A stretch of 64,000 nt of DNA from Elusimicrobiota bacterium (GCA_017528425.1 JAFXOV010000015.1:62001-126000), one strand, 5' to 3'; shown: positions 44,576 through 55,400, counted from the stretch's first letter. Translations and numbers: made by a program. Notes: generated by a model not told the origin, from the sequence alone.

Positions 44576-45483
44576 AAAATATTAATTTATTCTTAACAAC
44601 TTTATTTATTTGCAGTGTAGTTATGTTTTCATGTTCTTCCGCACAGAAAGAAAAAGTTTCTTCTATGGAAGCAACCGAAGAAGGAGACGAAGTAGCGCAG
44701 GAACAAGTTATATTTACATCAAAAAAAGTAACTAAATCCGATATAAAAACGGTAACTTATGCTTACGTTTTGGAAGGACAGACCGTAGCAACCGAAATTG
44801 TAGATACAAAAGGGGAAGTTATTTTCTTCCAAGGTGAAATTCCTAACGGTTTAATAAAAGAATACGATGCAAAAAACAATATTGTTTCGGAAATGAACTA
44901 TAATGCGGGAAAACTCGAAGGAGTTACGAAAACGTTTTATCCCGACGGACAAGTTGCTTCCGTAAAAAATTACAGAAACGGCATTTTGGAAGGTAAAGTT
45001 ATAGAATATTACGAAAACGGTAACAAAAAACTCGACTCCAACTATAAAGACGGTATATTAAACGGTGCCGTAAAAAAATATTCCATGTCGGGAACTTTAA
45101 CATCAAGTGCATAATACAGTGACGGTCAGTTGGAAGGTTTATATAAAGAATATTTTGTTACGGGAACACCGAAAATAGAAACCGAATATTATAACGGTTT
45201 GAAAGAAGGATTCAGTAAAGAATATTTTTCCAACGGTATATTAAAAACTCAATATAACTATTCTCAAGGTAAATTGGAAGGCGATTCTCACATATATTAT
45301 GAAGACGGCAGCATAAACAGAATAGAAAAATATAAAAACAACAAATTGAACGGTGACACAAAAATTTACAGCAGCAATAACTCTGAAATTCCGTTATATA
45401 TAGATACTTATGTAAACGGAAAAAAGAAAGTAAGAAAAGCTTTCAGCAGTAAAGGCGAACAAATTTTTAAAATACAATATTAA
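44572..45483 (+). pseudogene. YwqK/MORN-like repeat lipoprotein gene interrupted by one TAA
   Basis: One continuous reading frame of 303 codons broken by a TAA at 45112-45114. The protein starts at TTG 44572 (overlapping the atpC stop, with GGAG upstream), has a lipoprotein signal (VVMFSC) and then about nine repeats of the YwqK antitoxin/MORN-like type: YNAGKLEGVTKTFYPDGQVA, YRNGILEGKVIEYYENGNKK, YKDGILNGAVKKY, then after the stop YSDGQLEGLYKEYFVTGTPK and so on. The repeat phase is exact across the stop, which replaces a residue that is Asn, Lys or Glu in other repeats. A single base change explains it. The 5' part (180 residues) may still be made; the 3' part has no start of its own. Confidence 0.82.
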
Positions 45484-45505
45484 AAAAATATAGAGGGGTT
45501 TTATT

Positions 45506-46255
45506 ATGTCAGGTCATAATAAGTGGGCAAGTATTAAACACAAAAAAGCAGCTACGGATGCTAAAAGAGGCAAAATTTTTACAAAGATAATCAGAGAAAT
45601 TGTTGTTGCAGCCAAGGAAGGCGGCGGAGTAATCGAAAACAACGCAAGATTAAGAAAGGCAGTTGACGATGCAAGAGAAGCAAATATGCCTCAAGATAAC
45701 ATTAAAAAGGCTATTCAAAGAGGAACAGGTGAACTTCCGGGTGCAGTTTACGAAGAAAACACATACGAAGGTTACGGTCCTGCGGGAGTAGCTTTGATAG
45801 TTGAAACAACTACAGATAACAAAAACAGAACAGCTTCCGAAATAAGAAAGATATTTTCAAAACATTCCGGAAGTATGGGAGAATCCGGTTGTGTAGGTTG
45901 GATGTTCTCCAAAAAAGGTTTTATTTCCATAGATAAATCAGCAGGCGACGAAGATACTATTATGACAATAGCATTGGAAGCAGGTGCCGAAGATTTTGTT
46001 GCGGAAGACGACAGTTACGAAATATATACAACAACTAACGACTTTAATGCAGTATTGGATGCAATAAAAGCTAAAAACATAGAAGTTGCAGAATCCGAGA
46101 TAACAATGATACCTCAAACGTATGTTAAACTTGAAGGCGACAATGCCGAACATATGTTAAAGTTGTTGGACGAATTGGAAGAACACGACGATGTAAAAGA
46201 TGTTTATTCCAATTTTGATATATCCAAAGAAGATATGGAAAAATACGGAGCATAA
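45506..46255 (+). CDS. yebC: YebC/PmpR family protein
   Basis: A 249-residue protein of the YebC/TACO1 family, starting with the invariant SGHNKWASIKHKKAATDAKRGK. EANMPQDNIKKAIQRGTGE and YEGYGPAGVALIVET are equally typical. Members were described as transcription regulators and more recently as translation factors that help ribosomes through difficult proline stretches. It is followed directly by ruvC (TAATG overlap), the classic yebC-ruvC pairing. GAGGGG precedes the ATG. Confidence 0.96.
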   Translation: MSGHNKWASIKHKKAATDAKRGKIFTKIIREIVVAAKEGGGVIENNARLRKAVDDAREANMPQDNIKKAIQRGTGELPGAVYEENTYEGYGPAGVALIVETTTDNKNRTASEIRKIFSKHSGSMGESGCVGWMFSKKGFISIDKSAGDEDTIMTIALEAGAEDFVAEDDSYEIYTTTNDFNAVLDAIKAKNIEVAESEITMIPQTYVKLEGDNAEHMLKLLDELEEHDDVKDVYSNFDISKEDMEKYGA

Positions 46256-46740
46256 TGATAGTATTAGGAATAGACCCCGGCTTGGCTATGCCCGGCTGGG
46301 GTGTTGTTTATAAAGGACAAACTGACAAACTTACCTGTTTAGCTTACGGGTGCATGAAAACATACCCGAAAGACTCTTTAGCCGACAGACTCAAATTCAT
46401 TTTCACTGAAACACAAAAAATCGTAGATACATACAAACCCGAAGTAGTTGCTATGGAAGATATATTCTTCTTAAAAGGATCTAAAGTCATAGCTACTATC
46501 GGTCAAGCAAGGGGAGCATTAATTTCCGCCGTAGTGACAAAAGGGCTCCCTTTATTCGAATACAACCCCAGAACAATAAAAATGGCATTAACCGGTTACG
46601 GACTTGCAGATAAATATCAAATGCAGCACATGGTAAAGACTATGTTGGGATTGAAGGAAATTCCCAAGCCGGATGATGCGGCGGATGCGTTGGCGATGGC
46701 GATTTGCCATATTAATACTAATCGTTTTATTGTCAAATAA
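46255..46740 (+). CDS. ruvC: Holliday junction resolvase RuvC
   Basis: Cuts Holliday junctions during recombination. 161 residues, normal length. The catalytic acids are visible: Asp7 in LGIDPGLAMPGWGVV, Glu in VVAMEDIFFLKG (about residue 67), and two Asp in KPDDAADALAMAIC (about 138 and 141). ruvA and ruvB are not adjacent. After its stop comes a 487-base gap filled with repeats. Confidence 0.96.
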   Translation: MIVLGIDPGLAMPGWGVVYKGQTDKLTCLAYGCMKTYPKDSLADRLKFIFTETQKIVDTYKPEVVAMEDIFFLKGSKVIATIGQARGALISAVVTKGLPLFEYNPRTIKMALTGYGLADKYQMQHMVKTMLGLKEIPKPDDAADALAMAICHINTNRFIVK

Positions 46741-46758
46741 AACGATAAACCTTATATC

Positions 46759-46867
46759 GAACGAATATTTTAAACTACACTTTTGCATTTTAAAATCTTA
46801 TGTACCGCTTTTGCGATATGTACACCGCAATTTTAAAATGCTTCAGTTCGTCACAAACTATTCGTTC
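46759..46867. repeat. Long imperfect palindrome P2 with conserved tip
   Basis: First of several repeats in the 487-base gap 46741-47227. Outer arms GAACGAATA (46759-46767) and 46859-46867 pair perfectly; inner arms GCATTTTAAAAT (46785-46796) and 46830-46841 also pair perfectly. The 33-base tip contains TTATGTACCGCTTTTGCG and ATGTACAC, as in P1 at 2142, although the arm sequences of P1 and P2 differ. Confidence 0.8.
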
Positions 46868-46904
46868 TCTAACGACCACAACATAACGACAACAAAGAAG
46901 CCGT

Positions 46905-46933
46905 GTCATTGCGAGCGAAGCGCGGCAATCCAG
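46905..46933 (+). repeat. REP-like unit A copy
   Basis: GTCATTGCGAGCGAAGCGCG followed by GCAATCCAG: a short palindromic unit in which ATTGC pairs with GCAAT. Copies or variants lie at 42596, 58359 (inverted), 58397 and 62532. This unit type is known from intergenic regions of many unrelated bacteria. Confidence 0.85.
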
Positions 46934-46946
46934 CTGTTCTTGCCCT

Positions 46947-46995
46947 TCAAAGGATTTACAGATTTTAAATTATAACGAAGTATTTGGTGAATGAA
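46947..46995 (+). repeat. Half copy of long palindrome P3 (left arm only)
   Basis: From TCAAAGGATTTACAGATT through AAGTATTTGGTGAATGAA the sequence is the same as the left arm of the element at 47085, then it breaks off at 46995 without the tip or right arm. A module that includes GCTTAGAATAAAGCATTTA (47042-47060, also at 58514-58532) fills the space to the full copy. Confidence 0.8.
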
Positions 46996-47084
46996 TTAAA
47001 GTCGTTGTCGTTGGTTGCTCTCAAAGAGTTTTCAAGTTTTTGCTTAGAATAAAGCATTTACCGACTGCGCTCTTGGCATTCAAA

Positions 47085-47204
47085 GGATTTACAGATTTTA
47101 AATTATAACGAAGTATTTGGTGAATGAAGTGTACGTAAAAGAAAGCGGTAGCGATTGGTACTCGATTGAGCCAAATACAAAGTTATAATTTAAAAGATAA
47201 ATCC
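47085..47204. repeat. Long imperfect palindrome P3
   Basis: Arms of about 35 bases, 47085-47120 and 47171-47204, pair almost fully (GGATTTA...AAATTATAAC...GTATTTGG with its complement). The 50-base tip holds GTGTACGTAAAAGAAAGCGG and GGTACTCGATT. Together with flanks (47078-47212) it is nearly identical, with a handful of changes, to the element at 62617-62752. It ends just before the lptD stop codon. Confidence 0.85.
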
Positions 47205-47227
47205 GTTTAGCTCAATAACGAGAAAAG

Positions 47228-49258
47228 TTATCTCCAAGGATAGAATTCTTCGTCAATCTCTTTGGTTCCGTCTTTCTTCTTTAAGGTGGGGACATTTGCT
47301 TTCATTTCAAACTTTAAATAGAATTCAAAATATTCTTCTCTAAGTCTAAAACTTGCTCCTAAATTGAAACAATGCAGGTCTCTATATACTTTTAACTCTT
47401 GGTCTCTTTTAGACCATTCAATATCGTCCTCGTAGTTGCATGTTATTCTTATAAGGTAATCAAGTCTCCATTTGGAATTTAACCAAAAGCCTATACCGGA
47501 AACCAAATCAACTTCTTCCGGTCTTGTTTGATAATAGAAAGCGGAAAATTTAAAATAAAACCTTTCAAGTCTTCCGAACATTGAATCGAATTGTAAAGAA
47601 TTAAATTTAAACGGGTGCAAATCTTGTGTTTGTTTCAAATATAATGTCATTTTAGACGACGGAACATAAGTTAATTCCGTAATAAACGGATACCAATCTA
47701 TATAACCTAACCCTTCCAAATCTCTGAAATCGTATCCGGTAGTGTTTCTTACCGTTAAATTAGAGTTTGTATAAATGTAGTTATTAAACAATATTGCATT
47801 TTGTTCCACACCTTTATCAAACTCGTCGGTATCTATATTTAACCTGTTAATATCGGACCTTAACTTTGCATTGTAAGATAAGTTCCAATCCATCCACCAG
47901 GTAGGTCTGTATCTTGTATTTAAAGAGCCGTAATATCTTGTTGTAAAGTTTTTATCGTCGTCTTCGGGATTTACGCTGTCGGAAAAAGTTCCGTTTATGC
48001 CCAAAGTCGGCTTAACGGTCATTCTTTTGGATATTCTGTAATCTTTTGTTATGTTATAGTCGGCATAAGCGCTTATTTTTCTGTAATCGTAAGTATTTGA
48101 AGAAAATTCCATTTCATAATTTGTTTTGTTTTCAAAATTAAAAGTAAAACTGCTATATGCTCCCAACGTTTTTGTGGGGTACAACGAATAATAAACTTGC
48201 GGTAATATTAAATAAGAACCGTTTTGAATCTTATCTGTTATAGGATTATATATTTGGTACAATTCCGACATTACTCTTAAATTCGATTTATTGCTTTGTC
48301 TTGTAATGGAGGCATACGACCTTCTTCTGTTCAAAACCCTGTCCCAATCGTCGAGTGAATATCTGTTATTGAAATAAGAATCGCTTACGAACTCCGCATG
48401 AGATTGGATTGTCCACAAATCGTTTATTTTTTGCCAATAAGACGGCTTTATCATCCATCTTTGGGAATCTTCTTTCCTGTCCTGTGTGCCGTAAGCATAT
48501 AAAGTTGCTTTTAACTTCTCTTTATCGTAATAATTCGTTTCAAGGCCTACACCTTCTCCTCTGGTTCCCAAATAATCCAATAAAAGGGCGGAATTTAATT
48601 TGTCGGTAAATTTATACTTCAATTTAGCTTTTGCGGATAACCCGCCGTCATTGGTATAACCCGGCTCGATTTCGTAACTGAATTTGCTGTCGGAACTTGC
48701 CAAGTTTCTTGTATATTTCGGAAAATAGAAAACAGGAACTTTACCTACATAATAAGTTGCTTTATATATTGTTATCTTTTTATCTACCACATACACACCT
48801 TTTTTCGCAAAAGCATAGTGGTGGGGATTATCCAAATCGCAGTTGGAAAGTTTTACATTTTCTATTTCGTATGTATCGGAAGAAAGTTTTACCATCTTTT
48901 CCGCTTTAAAAAATATGGACGAGCTTGTTCCGAAAGTGTTTTCAAGATCACCTTGTTCTTTTGCCATATCGTATTGAATTTTGTCCGACATAAGAAGGCT
49001 TTTTTCTTCGGAAATTACAACATTGCCTTCCGCTTGAAGATGTTGATCTTTTATTCTCATTTCTATATTGTCGGCTTTTATTATTTTGCCGGTCCATTCA
49101 AGCTCGATATTTCCGGAAGCGGTAATAATTTCGTCGTCCTGTTGATATGTTAAAGAATCCGCTTTTATAGTAACTTCATAAGCACAAAATGCACTTGAAG
49201 CAAATATAAATAACAAACAAAATATTGATAATAAGAAGATTATCTTTTTATGAAACAT
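47228..49258 (-). CDS. lptD: LPS assembly outer-membrane protein LptD-like
   Basis: Inserts lipopolysaccharide into the outer leaflet. A 676-residue protein with a signal peptide (ending SSAFCA). Residues about 25-130 form the periplasmic OstA/LptA-like jellyroll with repeats such as ADSLTYQQDDEIITASGNIE and KADNIEMRIKDQHLQAEGNV. NCDLDNPHHYAFAKKG and YVGKVPVFYFPKY lead into a beta-barrel of about 500 residues rich in Tyr and Arg. It is shorter than E. coli LptD (784). Cysteines are few: one in NCDLD and two near the C-terminus (TCNYEDD, LHCFNLG). Three bases separate it from the ROK gene; last gene of the accD operon. Confidence 0.88.
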   Translation of the reverse strand: MFHKKIIFLLSIFCLLFIFASSAFCAYEVTIKADSLTYQQDDEIITASGNIELEWTGKIIKADNIEMRIKDQHLQAEGNVVISEEKSLLMSDKIQYDMAKEQGDLENTFGTSSSIFFKAEKMVKLSSDTYEIENVKLSNCDLDNPHHYAFAKKGVYVVDKKITIYKATYYVGKVPVFYFPKYTRNLASSDSKFSYEIEPGYTNDGGLSAKAKLKYKFTDKLNSALLLDYLGTRGEGVGLETNYYDKEKLKATLYAYGTQDRKEDSQRWMIKPSYWQKINDLWTIQSHAEFVSDSYFNNRYSLDDWDRVLNRRRSYASITRQSNKSNLRVMSELYQIYNPITDKIQNGSYLILPQVYYSLYPTKTLGAYSSFTFNFENKTNYEMEFSSNTYDYRKISAYADYNITKDYRISKRMTVKPTLGINGTFSDSVNPEDDDKNFTTRYYGSLNTRYRPTWWMDWNLSYNAKLRSDINRLNIDTDEFDKGVEQNAILFNNYIYTNSNLTVRNTTGYDFRDLEGLGYIDWYPFITELTYVPSSKMTLYLKQTQDLHPFKFNSLQFDSMFGRLERFYFKFSAFYYQTRPEEVDLVSGIGFWLNSKWRLDYLIRITCNYEDDIEWSKRDQELKVYRDLHCFNLGASFRLREEYFEFYLKFEMKANVPTLKKKDGTKEIDEEFYPWR

Positions 49259-49261
49259 TTG

Positions 49262-50203
49262 TTAGTTTTTTACAAGCATTGCAGCACCGACGACACCGAG
49301 TTTGCTTGTATATTTAGATACAACTATTTTACAAGCTTTGGCAGCAGTTTTGAATGCTCTCTTTTTTATTTGTTCTTTAGCAGGTTTAATAATTAAGTCG
49401 CCGGCATTACTTATACCGCCGCACAATACGATACAGTCGGGATTAAAAAAGTCTATAATGTCGGATAACAATATTCCTAACTTTTCACCGGCATTTTTCC
49501 AAACTTTCTTTGCAACCAAATCGCCTTTTTCCGCAGCCTGAGATAAAAGTTTGGGTGTAATTTGTTCTATATCGTTGTTTGCCAACTTCAATATATATTT
49601 CGATTTTGTTGTTTTAAGTAAATCGATGGTTTCTTTTACTATATGTCTTACACCGATATAAGTTTCGGCACAACCGTAATTACCGCAATTACATTTTCTG
49701 CCTTCGGGCTCTACCGTAATATGGCCTACTTCGCCTGCCGTTCCGTTATTACCTCTGAAAAGTTTTTTGTTTATTATTATTCCGCCGCCTACACCCGTTC
49801 CCAGGGTAACACATACCATATTGTCTGCTTTGGCTTTAATATCGAGCCAATAAGCGCCGATTGCGGCAGTATTGGCATCATTGTCCACAAAAACTTTTTT
49901 ACCCGTAATTTTCTCAATATCTTTCTTTAATTGAACTTTGTTCCATTTCGGCAAATTGGGGGACATTCTTACAATACCCTGTCTAAAATCTATATCACCC
50001 GCAATACCTATACCTATGGTTTTTACCTTGTTGTAGTGTTTAAATTTTTTAAACACTTCGGTTATATTTTCTATAACTGATTTCGGACTTGCCGTTATAT
50101 CCGTATTAACAACAGCTTCTTCCAAAACATTAGCTTTATCGTCAACTATCGCTATCTTTATTAATGTTCCGCCCATATCTACACCAAGATAATAATTAGC
50201 CAT
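49262..50203 (-). CDS. ROK-family sugar kinase (glucokinase-like)
   Basis: A 313-residue sugar kinase. The ATP site is GVDMGGTLIKIAIVDDKANV, the sugar site FVDNDANTAAIGAYW with catalytic Asp, then TLGTGVGGGIIINKKLF, EVGHITVEPEGRKC and the zinc motif CNCGNYGCAET. No DNA-binding domain is attached, so it is a kinase rather than a ROK repressor. Glucose is the most common substrate; N-acetylmannosamine or fructose are possible. It overlaps folC by 8 bases in the accD-folC-ROK-lptD run. Confidence 0.92.
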   Translation of the reverse strand: MANYYLGVDMGGTLIKIAIVDDKANVLEEAVVNTDITASPKSVIENITEVFKKFKHYNKVKTIGIGIAGDIDFRQGIVRMSPNLPKWNKVQLKKDIEKITGKKVFVDNDANTAAIGAYWLDIKAKADNMVCVTLGTGVGGGIIINKKLFRGNNGTAGEVGHITVEPEGRKCNCGNYGCAETYIGVRHIVKETIDLLKTTKSKYILKLANNDIEQITPKLLSQAAEKGDLVAKKVWKNAGEKLGILLSDIIDFFNPDCIVLCGGISNAGDLIIKPAKEQIKKRAFKTAAKACKIVVSKYTSKLGVVGAAMLVKN

Positions 50204-51473
50204 TTGTTTCCTCTGTAAATTTTAGTATGGTTCCCGCCAAATAAAAGGAACCTAAACATATATAAACATCGTTGTTTTTTATGTTGCCGAAAAATTGTTT
50301 TACGGTATCGTAAGTATAAATATTCTTGTTATCAATATATTTCGAAAATTCTTTTTTTAAAACGTTTATATCCACGGCTCTTGAATTTTCAACTTTTAAC
50401 AAACTTACGTTATTAAAATTTTTTGCAACTTTTTTAATTACCGTTTTAAAATCTTTTTCCTGCATAACGGCAAAAAGCAACTTTGTTGTCTTCTTATAAA
50501 AAGGGGATTTTTTGTACAGTTCAAAAAAATTGTTTATTGCCTGTATATTGTGTGCCCCGTCTATAATAAAAGAACTTCTTTTACCGTTTATTTTAACTTT
50601 CCTGAAATCAAATCGTGCAGGCCACTTTATATTCTTACAAACTTTATTTACAGTATTAAAACTTATTTTTAAATCTTTTTTTAATATCTCGCAAACAGCC
50701 AAAACCATTGCCGAATTGTACACTTGCGAGTTGCCCAACAAGGAATATTCAACGGTTAAATTTTTGTTTATACCGGAATAATCTATTTTCTGTGTTAAAT
50801 TTTTCCAATTACAACTTTTATATTTTGCACCGAAATTTTTGTTAAAAATATATATCTTCGATTTTTTTTGTCTTGCAACTTTCTTTATTACGGAAAGAGC
50901 AGAACTTTTTATATTTCCGCACACTACCGGAACACCGTCTTTTATTATACCAGCTTTTTCAAAAGCAATTTTTTGTAATGTGTTACCTAAAACTTCGGTA
51001 TGATCAAAATCAATACTTGTAATAACCGAAACCAACGGAGAAACTATATTTGTTGCATCAAGTCTTCCGCCAAGCCCGGTTTCAAGTACAACGATATCAA
51101 CTTTACTTTTAACAAAATATATAAAAGCAAGTGCCGTAATATATTCGAAGTATGTAAGTTTATACTTTTTCGATATATCGGAATATTTTTTGTCTAACGA
51201 TTTCAGTTGTCTGTCTGTTATCGGTAAAGAATTTATTTGTATTCTTTCGTTTATTTTAATAAGGTGGGGAGAAGTGTACAACCCCGTTTTGTATCCCGAA
51301 CTTATCAATATTTCCGAAAGAGTTTTTGCGACGGAACCTTTACCGTTGGTTCCTGCTATGTGAATATACTTTAACTTGTTATATTCTATATTTTGATCGG
51401 ACAAAAATTTTTTTATTCTGTCCAGTCCGAGCAACATAGTTTTATATTCTTTTCCGGCATCAATTGAAATCAT
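50196..51473 (-). CDS. folC: Folylpolyglutamate synthase / dihydrofolate synthase
   Basis: Adds glutamate to dihydropteroate and folates. 425 residues with the Mur-ligase fold: P-loop IAGTNGKGSVAKTLSEIL, TSPHLIKINERI, ETGLGGRLDATNIV, TSIDFDHTEVLGNTLQKIAFEKAGII and the C-terminal FIIDGAHNIQAI. All key stretches are intact. It begins two bases after accD, the common accD-folC gene order. Confidence 0.96.
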   Translation of the reverse strand: MISIDAGKEYKTMLLGLDRIKKFLSDQNIEYNKLKYIHIAGTNGKGSVAKTLSEILISSGYKTGLYTSPHLIKINERIQINSLPITDRQLKSLDKKYSDISKKYKLTYFEYITALAFIYFVKSKVDIVVLETGLGGRLDATNIVSPLVSVITSIDFDHTEVLGNTLQKIAFEKAGIIKDGVPVVCGNIKSSALSVIKKVARQKKSKIYIFNKNFGAKYKSCNWKNLTQKIDYSGINKNLTVEYSLLGNSQVYNSAMVLAVCEILKKDLKISFNTVNKVCKNIKWPARFDFRKVKINGKRSSFIIDGAHNIQAINNFFELYKKSPFYKKTTKLLFAVMQEKDFKTVIKKVAKNFNNVSLLKVENSRAVDINVLKKEFSKYIDNKNIYTYDTVKQFFGNIKNNDVYICLGSFYLAGTILKFTEETNG

Positions 51474-51475
51474 TT

Positions 51476-52285
51476 TTATTTTTTCGGTTTATATACAAAG
51501 AACTTTATTAATTTTATTATTGTATCTTTCAAATTTTTTCTTTCAACAACCATATCAACCATACCGTGTTTCAACAGGAATTCGGATAATTGGAATCCTT
51601 TCGGTAATTGTTGTCTTATGGTTTGTTCTATAACTCTGGGGCCTGCAAACCCTATTAAAGCGTTCGGTTCTGCGATTGTAACATCACCCAACATCGCAAA
51701 AGATGCCGCAACACCGCCGGTAGTGGGATCGGTTAATACGGAAATAAACGGCAATCTCTTTTGACCTAATTTGGCTAAAGCCGCAGAAGTTTTTGCCATT
51801 TGCATTAAAGAAATAATACCTTCCTGCATTCTTGCACCGCCGGAAGCGGCAACGATAATTACAGGCATCTTCTTTTCTATGGCTTTTTCTATAAGTCTTA
51901 CAATCTTTTCACCTACAACGGAGCCCATACTTCCGCCCATATATTCAAAGTCCATAACACCTATAGCAACGGGATATCCGCCCATTTTTGCTTCACCGGT
52001 ACAAATTGCATCTTTTGTTTTATAAGAATCTTTTTTTACTTTGTATCCCGGGAAACCTATAACGTCAACAGGTTTCAAATCGGCATTTATTTCTTTAAAC
52101 GAACCTTTATCGGTTAAAAAAGCTATTCTTTCTTTTGAATTTAATCTTACATAGTAGCCGCATTTCGGGCATACCATAAAATTTTCTTCAAAATCTTTTT
52201 GAAAGATTATCTGTTCACACTTCTTACATTTCGTCCACAATCCTTCAGGTAATCCTTTTTTGTTACTGACAGATGAAACCATCAT
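51476..52285 (-). CDS. accD: Acetyl-CoA carboxylase carboxyltransferase subunit beta
   Basis: Transfers carboxyl from biotin to acetyl-CoA to make malonyl-CoA, with AccA (not in the window). 269 residues. The N-terminal zinc ribbon is CKKCEQIIF and CPKCGYY; the crotonase-like core has [39 protein letters not shown] and [21 protein letters not shown] at 52298-52295 lies 9 bases before the ATG at 52285, so this start is preferred over an in-frame TTG at 52300. The divergent gap 52286-52463 contains a minus-strand TATAAT at 52343-52338 that could drive accD. Confidence 0.96.
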   Translation of the reverse strand: MMVSSVSNKKGLPEGLWTKCKKCEQIIFQKDFEENFMVCPKCGYYVRLNSKERIAFLTDKGSFKEINADLKPVDVIGFPGYKVKKDSYKTKDAICTGEAKMGGYPVAIGVMDFEYMGGSMGSVVGEKIVRLIEKAIEKKMPVIIVAASGGARMQEGIISLMQMAKTSAALAKLGQKRLPFISVLTDPTTGGVAASFAMLGDVTIAEPNALIGFAGPRVIEQTIRQQLPKGFQLSEFLLKHGMVDMVVERKNLKDTIIKLIKFFVYKPKK

Positions 52286-52463
52286 TTTTATGTACCTCAA
52301 TAAGTTATGTTTTTATTAAACAAATTTAATCTTAAATATTATACTAATTTTTTACTTAAATAGATACAACATTGTATGTGTTAAAATTATCGGCTTGAAA
52401 CTTAAACAAAAAGATATTAAACTATTATATTATTATAATATTTATATATATTTGGGAAAAAGT

Positions 52464-55400
52464 ATGAAAAAAATACTGAGTACAGTTATTTCTTTATGTT
52501 TTATTAACTTAATAATAACCGATATTTACGGCGCTTTCATTCCGAATGCCGCAACTGTTGCCGTTAACAATACGGTCAACTATAACATGCTTCCGGAAGA
52601 TATAGGGAAATTTGTTCGGGATATGTATGTTTTGGGTGATAAAACAATAATCAATATTCAAGATTTGCATTCCGATGAAAATACTCAAAAAAACATTATT
52701 TCCATACTTGAGTTCCTTTCTGATAATTACAACATTAAAAACGTTTATCTTGAAGGTGCCTACGGCAATTTGGATTTCGGTTGGCTGAATGCAATAAAAG
52801 ATGAAAAACTTAAAAAAACAGTAGCTGACAACCTTTTAAAGGAAGGTAAAATTACCGGTACGGAATATTTCGGACTTTTCGAACAAAACAAAAATATTCT
52901 TTTTAAAGGTTTGGAAGAAGAACAAGTATATAAAGAAAATTTTTATATTTTGGAACAGATGTTTGAAAAAAGAGCCGCGATAAACATAAAAATGCAAAAT
53001 ATTTCAAATGTTTTGGAACAGGCTGCCGAAGATATATACAATTTCAGATTAAAAACTTTTAACGATTTGGTTACGGACTATAACGCAAAAAATGTTTCCC
53101 GCAGCGAATATTATGAATATTTACTTAAATTGATACCGAAATCCGTTCCTGAATCCGATTATAAAAATATTATCGATTTCTTAAAATTAGAACAAAATTT
53201 TAAGTCGGTAAACACAAAGAAACTACAACTCGAAATTTCCGAAATAACTGTTCTTCTTAAAGAAAAGTTGCCTTTCGAACAATATACAAAGATACAAAAA
53301 ACGGCAAAAGCTTTTCCGGACAAATATTGTACCGAGTTATTAAATTTTGTTTTAGCAAACAAGTTGGAAAAAAATTATTCCGAGTTTATAAAGTTTTCAA
53401 AATGCTTAAAACAAAGAAACATGTTGGATGCAACAAAAATTTTAAACGAAGAAAAATTTTTAACGGACAAATTGTACGACGAATATTCAAAAACAACAAC
53501 AGAAAAAAATTTGATATTTTTGAATTCTTACACCGAAAAACTTTTGTTGTTCCTTACAAACAACATTCCGTCTTTTGAATATGAATATATCAAAGAAAAT
53601 TTCGGCAGATACTGTATTTTACTTAAAAATTATATTTCAAATACGGATATAACGGAAATAAAACAATGGTATAAACTCGTTAACAGATTTTATTCAAACA
53701 ACGAAAAAAGAAATTTATTCTTTTTGGAAAATATTCTCAATAAAAAAATATCGGAAAAAGATTTTGTAAATAAATTAGTTATTAAAAACGAAGGGAGAAA
53801 ACCTTTTGAAGAAATTTTGCAGAGAACCAAACAACCCATAGATATTATGGTAACCGGAGGATACCACAGTTTGGGGTTGCAGGAGTTAATGACAAAATCA
53901 AACATAAATTATGCGGTTATTATGCCGAATGTTCAATTTGCCGACACCGAAGCCAGTGAAGACAAATTCTATAAAGATTACATAAAACAATATTCGATTT
54001 TATCCAATACATACCAAAAATTTATAAGAAGTTCCGTTATGAATATGGAATGGGAAGATCCGGTAAAAGTTATTATCGGAACATTTTTGGATTATACTGT
54101 TTTACAATCTCTTTCAAACAACTTAAATAACGAACAGGAATTTAATTCCGTTATAGACCTTATACAACAACATTTTAAGGATATACTTCAAACAAAAGGA
54201 TTAAAGTCCGATATAAATATAAAAAACATAGAAATTGCGGAAGGGAATTCTTTCATTATAACCGTTTCGGATAACGGTAAAGAACGAATATTTTATATTT
54301 CTCAAAATGTTGCCGGTGAGATACAGAATAAAAGCGATATATCAACCATGCAACAGGATATTGAAACATTGAACAGATTAACAAAAGAAAAAAAACAAAG
54401 TGAAATAAAAAGAATATTAAAAAAACTTTCGAGATTTATAACTTTTATTTTGGCATTTCCTTTGTTAATGGCTATGGGCGGCGGCGGCGGCGGATTTCGT
54501 TCTTCCGGGAAACAACCGCAACCGAAAGTTAAAACTATTAACGGAACATTTGAATATATTGATACCGTTGTGGAAGATGGTGCACGTGCGATTTTGGAAG
54601 GAAAAATAAAGCTTGATAATGTTTTTGTGAACAAAGGTACAACTCTTACTTTAAGAGCCGGTACAAACACTTCCATAACAATGAAAAACGTGGATTTAAG
54701 TGAAACAGGAGACCTTGATATTACCATAGAAGATAACGGCGATTACGAAATTGTTTCCGAAGACGGTATAGTGAAAGTTTATAAAGTGTTAAAGACGGAT
54801 TTTTCTTCTTCGACAAAACAAAAAAGAGAACTTGTTTCCGTACTGAAAAAAGGAAGTTTGTTTTTGCCGAATGAATCCGACTGGGAATACAAAGAAACAG
54901 ATCCCGTTATAGTTTTTTACGGCAGATACGGTTCTTGGACAAGACAGGAAGATATAAATAAAAGAACCGACCTTATATACAAAGGTAAAAAAGTAATATA
55001 TATTGATGTATCCGATATTACTTCCATGAGAGGAGAAATAGAGAAAGAAAGATTAATAAGAATTTTGGAACAGAATAACCTGCAAGGCAAAAATGTTTGT
55101 TTGGATCTTTCTTTAATAGAAGAACGTTTTTCAAAGCCTTTGGCAACACTCGGTGATATTTGGTCTCAACAAACAAACGGAGCAACTTTTTTAAACACAA
55201 ATATTCCTTTTTCTTTGTTTGTAAAATCTACACATTCTTTTAACAGAAACAACACTCATTTTTATTTAAATCCGGACGGAACATACAAGAGATATCCTTA
55301 TAAAGATCGTAACTGGTTAAAATCGGTATTACAAAAATATATGCCTGCTTTTACGGAAAAAACTTTCGTTTTTGTTTGGCCGGTGGAATCCGTTAAATAC

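Noticed and set aside
45130-45483. A separate 117-codon gene beginning at TTG 45130
   Set aside because: The TTG is an internal Leu of the repeat unit with no ribosome site; it is the 3' part of the interrupted gene at 44572.
46673-46975. Plus-strand open frame across the ruvC end and repeats
   Set aside because: It overlaps ruvC and repeat units and has no protein-like composition.
52395-52463. TTG start for the giant gene
   Set aside because: It would put a Tyr-rich stretch ahead of an otherwise perfect signal peptide at 52464.
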